The position numbers were made by a program, and so were the translations under genes. 7,621 nt of DNA, taken from positions 1-7,621 of the forward strand of contig DRKV01000471.1 of NCBI GenBank assembly GCA_011051635.1, in the 5' to 3' direction. The stretch is from Chloroflexota bacterium (lineage in GTDB: Bacteria; Chloroflexota; Anaerolineae; Anaerolineales; DRKV01). Of the stretch, positions 4,504 to 7,621 are shown in pieces. Position 1 is the first letter of the stretch. Each line of letters starts with the position of its first letter. The notes under the pieces were generated by a model, which saw nothing but the letters and a program-made list of their open reading frames with translations, was not told where the DNA came from and ran no database searches.

Positions 4504-6778
4504 CACCGTCCCCGAAGACCTGCGCCGGGCCGTAGGCGGTCATCCCCTGGTGGCCGAACTGCTCTACCGCCGCGGCATCACCACCCCCGAAGCGGCGCGG
4601 GCCTTCCTCGACCCATCCGCCTACCGCCCCGCCTCCCCCCTTGACCTGCCGGACATGGCCCGCGCCGTCGCCCTCCTGCAGGAGGCCCTCGGCGCGCAGA
4701 AGCGCATCCTCGTGTGGGGCGATTTCGACGTGGACGGGCAGACCTCCACCGCCCTGCTGGTCGGCCTCCTGCGGGGGCTGGGCGGACGGGTGAATTTCTA
4801 CATTCCGGTGCGCGCCCGCGAATCCCACGGCGTGCATCTCTCCCGCCTGGAAAGTCTGCTGGAAGACCCCGGCTTCGACCTGCTCCTCACCTGCGATACC
4901 GGCGTCACCGCCCACGCCGCCGTGGAAGCCATGCGCGCCGCAGGCCGCACCGTCATCGTCACCGACCACCACGAACTGGGGGAGCGCCTGCCTGCCGCGG
5001 ACGCGGTCGTCAACCCCCGCCGCCTGCCGCCGGAGCATCCCCTGGCGACCCTGCCGGGCGTGGGTGTGGCCTACGAACTGGCACTCGCCCTGCTGGATGC
5101 CGCTCCCGCCCCCGGCATCTCACCCGATGATTTTCTCGACCTGACCGCCCTGGGTATCGTCGCCGACGTTGCCCTTCAGCGCGGCGAAGCCCGCTACCTG
5201 TTGCAGCGTGGCCTCCAGTCCCTGCGGCGGACGCGCCGCGCCGGATTGCGCGCCCTAGCTAACGCCGCCGGTCTCTCGCTGGAGGGCCTCACCGAGGAAC
5301 AGATTGGCTTCGGCCTGGGGCCGCGCCTCAACGCCCTGGGGCGGCTGGATGACGCCAACGCCGCCGTGGAACTCCTCACCACCGCCGACGAAACCCGCGC
5401 CACAGCCCTCGCCCTGCGCCTGGAGGCCCTCAACGCCCGCCGCCGCTTCCTCACCGACCAGGTGTACCGCGCCGCCCGCGCCCAACTGGAGCGCAACCCC
5501 GCCCTGGCGCAGTATCCGGTCATCGTTTTGGGACAGGAGGGCTGGCCCGGCGGGGTGGTGGGCATCGTCGCCAACCGTCTGGTGGAGGACTACGGCAGGC
5601 CGGTGATACTTTTCTCGCTGGGAGAAGACGGCCTGGCCCGCGGCTCGGCGCGCTCCGTGGAGGGGATTCACATCACCGAGGCGATTGCGGCCCAAAAAGA
5701 CCTGCTGCTCAGTTTTGGCGGACACCCCATGGCCGCCGGCTGCGCCCTGAAGACGGAGGATTTGCCCGCCTTTCGGGAGGGATTGGCGCGCAGCCTCAAA
5801 GGGCGCATCCCCCCCGAGGGGGTGCAGGCCGCCCTCAAGGTGGATGCGGAACTCCCTTTGGAGGCGCTCTCCCTGGAACTGGCCGCGGACCTCGAAAGGC
5901 TGGCTCCCTTTGGGGCCGGCAATCCCCAGCCGCTCTTCCTGGGACGCGGTCTCCAGATACGCGAGGTGCGCCCGATTGGACGCGAAGGCGCGCACCGGCG
6001 GGTGCGGGTACGCACGCCCGCGGGGACGGAGCACGGCATCCTGTGGTGGCGCAGCGCCGACATCCCCCTGCCGGAGGGCCGCTTCGACCTGGCCTACACC
6101 GTGCGGACGAGCACCTACCGCGGGCAGGAGCAGTTACAAATCACCTGGCAGGCGGCCTTCCCCACCGAGGCGCGCCCCGCGGAGGTCGCGCCCGCCCGCC
6201 CGCAGCGGCAGGTGGTGGATGCCCGCCACGTGGAGGAGGCCGCCGCGGCCCGCTGGCTCTCTCGCCCCGGGACGGTGGTGTGGGCGGAGGGCGGGCTGCT
6301 GCCTCAGGGCCGCGGGCGCCACGAACTGGAACCCGCCAAAACGCTGGTGGTGTGGAGCGCGCCGCCTTCGGAGGCCATCCTGCAACGGACGCTGGAGCGC
6401 GTCCAACCGCAGACGGTGGTGCTGGTGGCCCGCGACCCGCGCCTGGACGAACCGCAGGTCTTTCTGCGGCGGCTGGCGGGGATGGTCAAGTACGCCCTCC
6501 AGACCTACGAGGGACGCATCGTTCTGGAGAAGGCCGCCGCGGCCCTGGCCCAACGACTGGATACGCTCCTGGCCGGGCTGGCCTGGCTGGCGGCGGAGGG
6601 GCACATCACCCTGCTGGAGGGGGACGAGGAAACCTATCGGGTGGGGACGGGCAGCGGGAAGCGGCAGCCGCAGGAGGCCGCCGCCCTGGCCGGGCGCATC
6701 CGCTCCCTGCTGGAGGAGACAGCCGAATACCGCCGTTATGTGCGCCAGGCAGATTTGTCGGGGTGGCTGGCCGGTTAG
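4475..6778 (+). CDS. recJ: Single-stranded-DNA-specific 5'-3' exonuclease RecJ
   Basis: RecJ degrades single-stranded DNA 5' to 3' with Mn2+ or Mg2+ in recombinational, base-excision and mismatch repair. Numbering from TTG 4475 (767 residues), the DHH domain shows GDFDVDGQTS (Asp83, Asp85, Asp87), LLLTCDTG (Asp141) and TDHHELG (Asp164, His165, His166). The DHHA1 part has GWPGGVVGIVANRL and SFGGHPMAAG (residues 413-422, His417). An OB-fold part follows (about 475-560, LAPFGAGNPQPLFLG onward), then an extension of about 200 residues with a winged-helix-like stretch (LAWLAAEGHITLLEGDEETY). The length suits RecJ proteins with C-terminal domains. The start is uncertain: no ATG or GTG lies between the repeat array and the conserved VPEDLRRAVGGHPLVAE (from about 4508), only TTG 4475 inside an octamer. 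GTG 4241 would add 78 repeat-encoded residues and is considered unlikely. It follows the helicase and nuclease on the same strand. Confidence 0.95.
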   Translation: MPTFQLSPPPTVPEDLRRAVGGHPLVAELLYRRGITTPEAARAFLDPSAYRPASPLDLPDMARAVALLQEALGAQKRILVWGDFDVDGQTSTALLVGLLRGLGGRVNFYIPVRARESHGVHLSRLESLLEDPGFDLLLTCDTGVTAHAAVEAMRAAGRTVIVTDHHELGERLPAADAVVNPRRLPPEHPLATLPGVGVAYELALALLDAAPAPGISPDDFLDLTALGIVADVALQRGEARYLLQRGLQSLRRTRRAGLRALANAAGLSLEGLTEEQIGFGLGPRLNALGRLDDANAAVELLTTADETRATALALRLEALNARRRFLTDQVYRAARAQLERNPALAQYPVIVLGQEGWPGGVVGIVANRLVEDYGRPVILFSLGEDGLARGSARSVEGIHITEAIAAQKDLLLSFGGHPMAAGCALKTEDLPAFREGLARSLKGRIPPEGVQAALKVDAELPLEALSLELAADLERLAPFGAGNPQPLFLGRGLQIREVRPIGREGAHRRVRVRTPAGTEHGILWWRSADIPLPEGRFDLAYTVRTSTYRGQEQLQITWQAAFPTEARPAEVAPARPQRQVVDARHVEEAAAARWLSRPGTVVWAEGGLLPQGRGRHELEPAKTLVVWSAPPSEAILQRTLERVQPQTVVLVARDPRLDEPQVFLRRLAGMVKYALQTYEGRIVLEKAAAALAQRLDTLLAGLAWLAAEGHITLLEGDEETYRVGTGSGKRQPQEAAALAGRIRSLLEETAEYRRYVRQADLSGWLAG

Positions 6779-6840
6779 AGTTACCCAAAACCGGGTGCGA
6801 ATGCCCCAAAACGGCTATTCTTCATCTGCACGAGAACAGG

Positions 6841-6846
6841 TATAAT
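6841..6846 (+). promoter_or_regulatory. Probable sigma-70-type -10 box for the NERD-domain gene
   Basis: A perfect TATAAT hexamer lies 48 bases before the ATG at 6895, in the only gap of the window that lacks repeat arrays. The -35 side is weak: TCTTCA at 6819-6824 with a 16-base spacer matches TTGACA at three positions. The gap is locally more AT-rich than the rest of the window. The predicted 5' leader is about 40 bases. It suggests that the last gene begins a separate transcription unit. Confidence 0.55.
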
Positions 6847-6894
6847 CAATGCAGCCTTATACATCCCCACCATCCCCACTTGTGAGAGACGCCC

Positions 6895-7621
6895 ATGCGC
6901 ATCATAGATAAATCTCCCCTGGTTGCTGAAGACGGCAGCATCAGCCTCTTCAACCGGCTGCGCGGCACCTTGCAGTACGGCAATACCTGGTTTCGCGATA
7001 TGCAGGCGCAGGAGGAGGCCATCCGCGCCCTCAGCCCCGTGCTGGACAATCGCTACACCTTGCTGCGCAACATTGTCCTGCCCGATGTCGGAGTTCCCCT
7101 CCCGATGACTCTGGTCGGCCCTAACGGCATTTGGGTGCTGTATGTCAGCGGCCTGCGCGGGGTTTACCGGGCCAAAAACGACACCTGGTCGCGCATGGAT
7201 AGCGGGCATTTCAAGCCCGTCAAGCCCAACCTTGTGCGGCGCACCCAATTGCTGGCTCGTGCCTTGCAAGCCTATCTGGAAAAACAGGGGCTGCACAATC
7301 TCCCCGATGTGCAGGGCGCGCTGCTCTTTACCGACCCGGCCCACCACGTGGACACCATCAACCCCGCCGTCCGCGTGGTACTCAGTGATGCGCTGGAACG
7401 CTTCGCCATTTCCATCACCCGCCAGGCCGAGACTCTTACGCCGCAGCAGGTGGAGGGCGTGATATCGGCCTGTGTGACCCAAACCCCGGAAGAACTCCCA
7501 GAAGAAGATGATGCTTTTGCCTTGCGCGAGGAACTTCCCGAGGGGGAAACCTCCGTCCCGCGGGCAGCGGCCCCATCAAAGGCAGGGCCCCTCAGCGATT
7601 TCGTAGGGCGCATCAATCTGA
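6895..7621 (+). CDS. NERD (nuclease-related) domain protein lacking the usual catalytic residues, 3' partial
   Basis: The frame from ATG 6895 is open for 242 codons to the window edge. Residues about 39-95 match the NERD pattern: a helix (QEEAIRALSPVL), a strand (YTLLRNIVLP), then LVGPNGIWVLYVSGLRGVYRA, equivalent to the typical 'iDhvlvGp.GvfviEvK...G'. By this alignment the usual Asp is Pro70, and the E-x-K is Tyr83-Val84-Ser85, so nuclease activity is doubtful. Residues about 120-195 look like an ordinary alpha/beta region. From about 205 the chain turns acidic and Pro/Ala-rich (EELPEEDD), probably a linker to a further domain beyond the window. A weak GAGAG lies six bases before the ATG. 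NERD proteins are often of unknown function; some act in DNA processing or signalling. The family call is fairly sure, the loss of catalysis is an inference. Confidence 0.75.
   Translation, partial: MRIIDKSPLVAEDGSISLFNRLRGTLQYGNTWFRDMQAQEEAIRALSPVLDNRYTLLRNIVLPDVGVPLPMTLVGPNGIWVLYVSGLRGVYRAKNDTWSRMDSGHFKPVKPNLVRRTQLLARALQAYLEKQGLHNLPDVQGALLFTDPAHHVDTINPAVRVVLSDALERFAISITRQAETLTPQQVEGVISACVTQTPEELPEEDDAFALREELPEGETSVPRAAAPSKAGPLSDFVGRINL

Noticed and set aside
6771..6794. Rho-independent terminator after recJ (CCGGTT pairing with AACCGG)
   Set aside because: The stem is only six base pairs with a 12-base loop across the stop codon, and no T-run follows.

Overview
High-GC bacterial DNA carrying one run of co-directional + strand genes. 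The gene content (stand-alone UvrD-type helicase, Cas4/AddB-like iron-sulfur nuclease, RecJ with a long C-terminal extension, NERD-domain protein) and gaps packed with degenerate 7-8 nt repeats suggest a Chloroflexota bacterium, probably Anaerolineae. That placement is an inference from style; there is no rRNA or taxonomic marker here.

Layout: (1) 2-106, the last 34 codons of a probable group 1 glycosyltransferase; (2) 220-963, a nitrilase-superfamily carbon-nitrogen hydrolase with its Glu-Lys-Cys triad; (3) 1045-3273, a complete SF1A UvrD/Rep helicase; (4) 3403-4230, a RecB-family PD-(D/E)XK nuclease with four cysteines placed as in Fe-S nucleases; (5) about 4475-6778, RecJ single-strand exonuclease; (6) 6895 to the window end, the start of a NERD-domain protein whose usual nuclease residues are replaced. 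Genes 3-5 (unwinding, cutting, 5'-3' single-strand degradation) form a plausible DNA-end-processing module. Genes 1-5 show no convincing internal promoter or terminator and may be co-transcribed. A TATAAT box at 6841 appears to start a new unit for gene 6.

The most unusual content is in the gaps. All four gaps between genes 1 and 5 are almost wholly made of degenerate tandem arrays: an octamer family (GGTGAnTG-like on one strand) and a heptamer family (GTC-Y-R-Y-N on the same strand). They occur as a composite element with fixed internal order, octamers then heptamers, in one orientation in gap 1 and inverted in gaps 2 and 4. Gap 3 holds heptamers only, from other subfamilies arranged in blocks. 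The arrays supply the stop codons of three genes, end exactly at the ATG of two genes, and have overrun the start region of recJ. Internal variation in the heptamers is nearly all transitions, with a free seventh base. Heptamer arrays recall the STRR repeats of filamentous cyanobacteria, but the composite structure and the degeneracy rule seen here deserve genome-wide checking. The gap after recJ has no such array.
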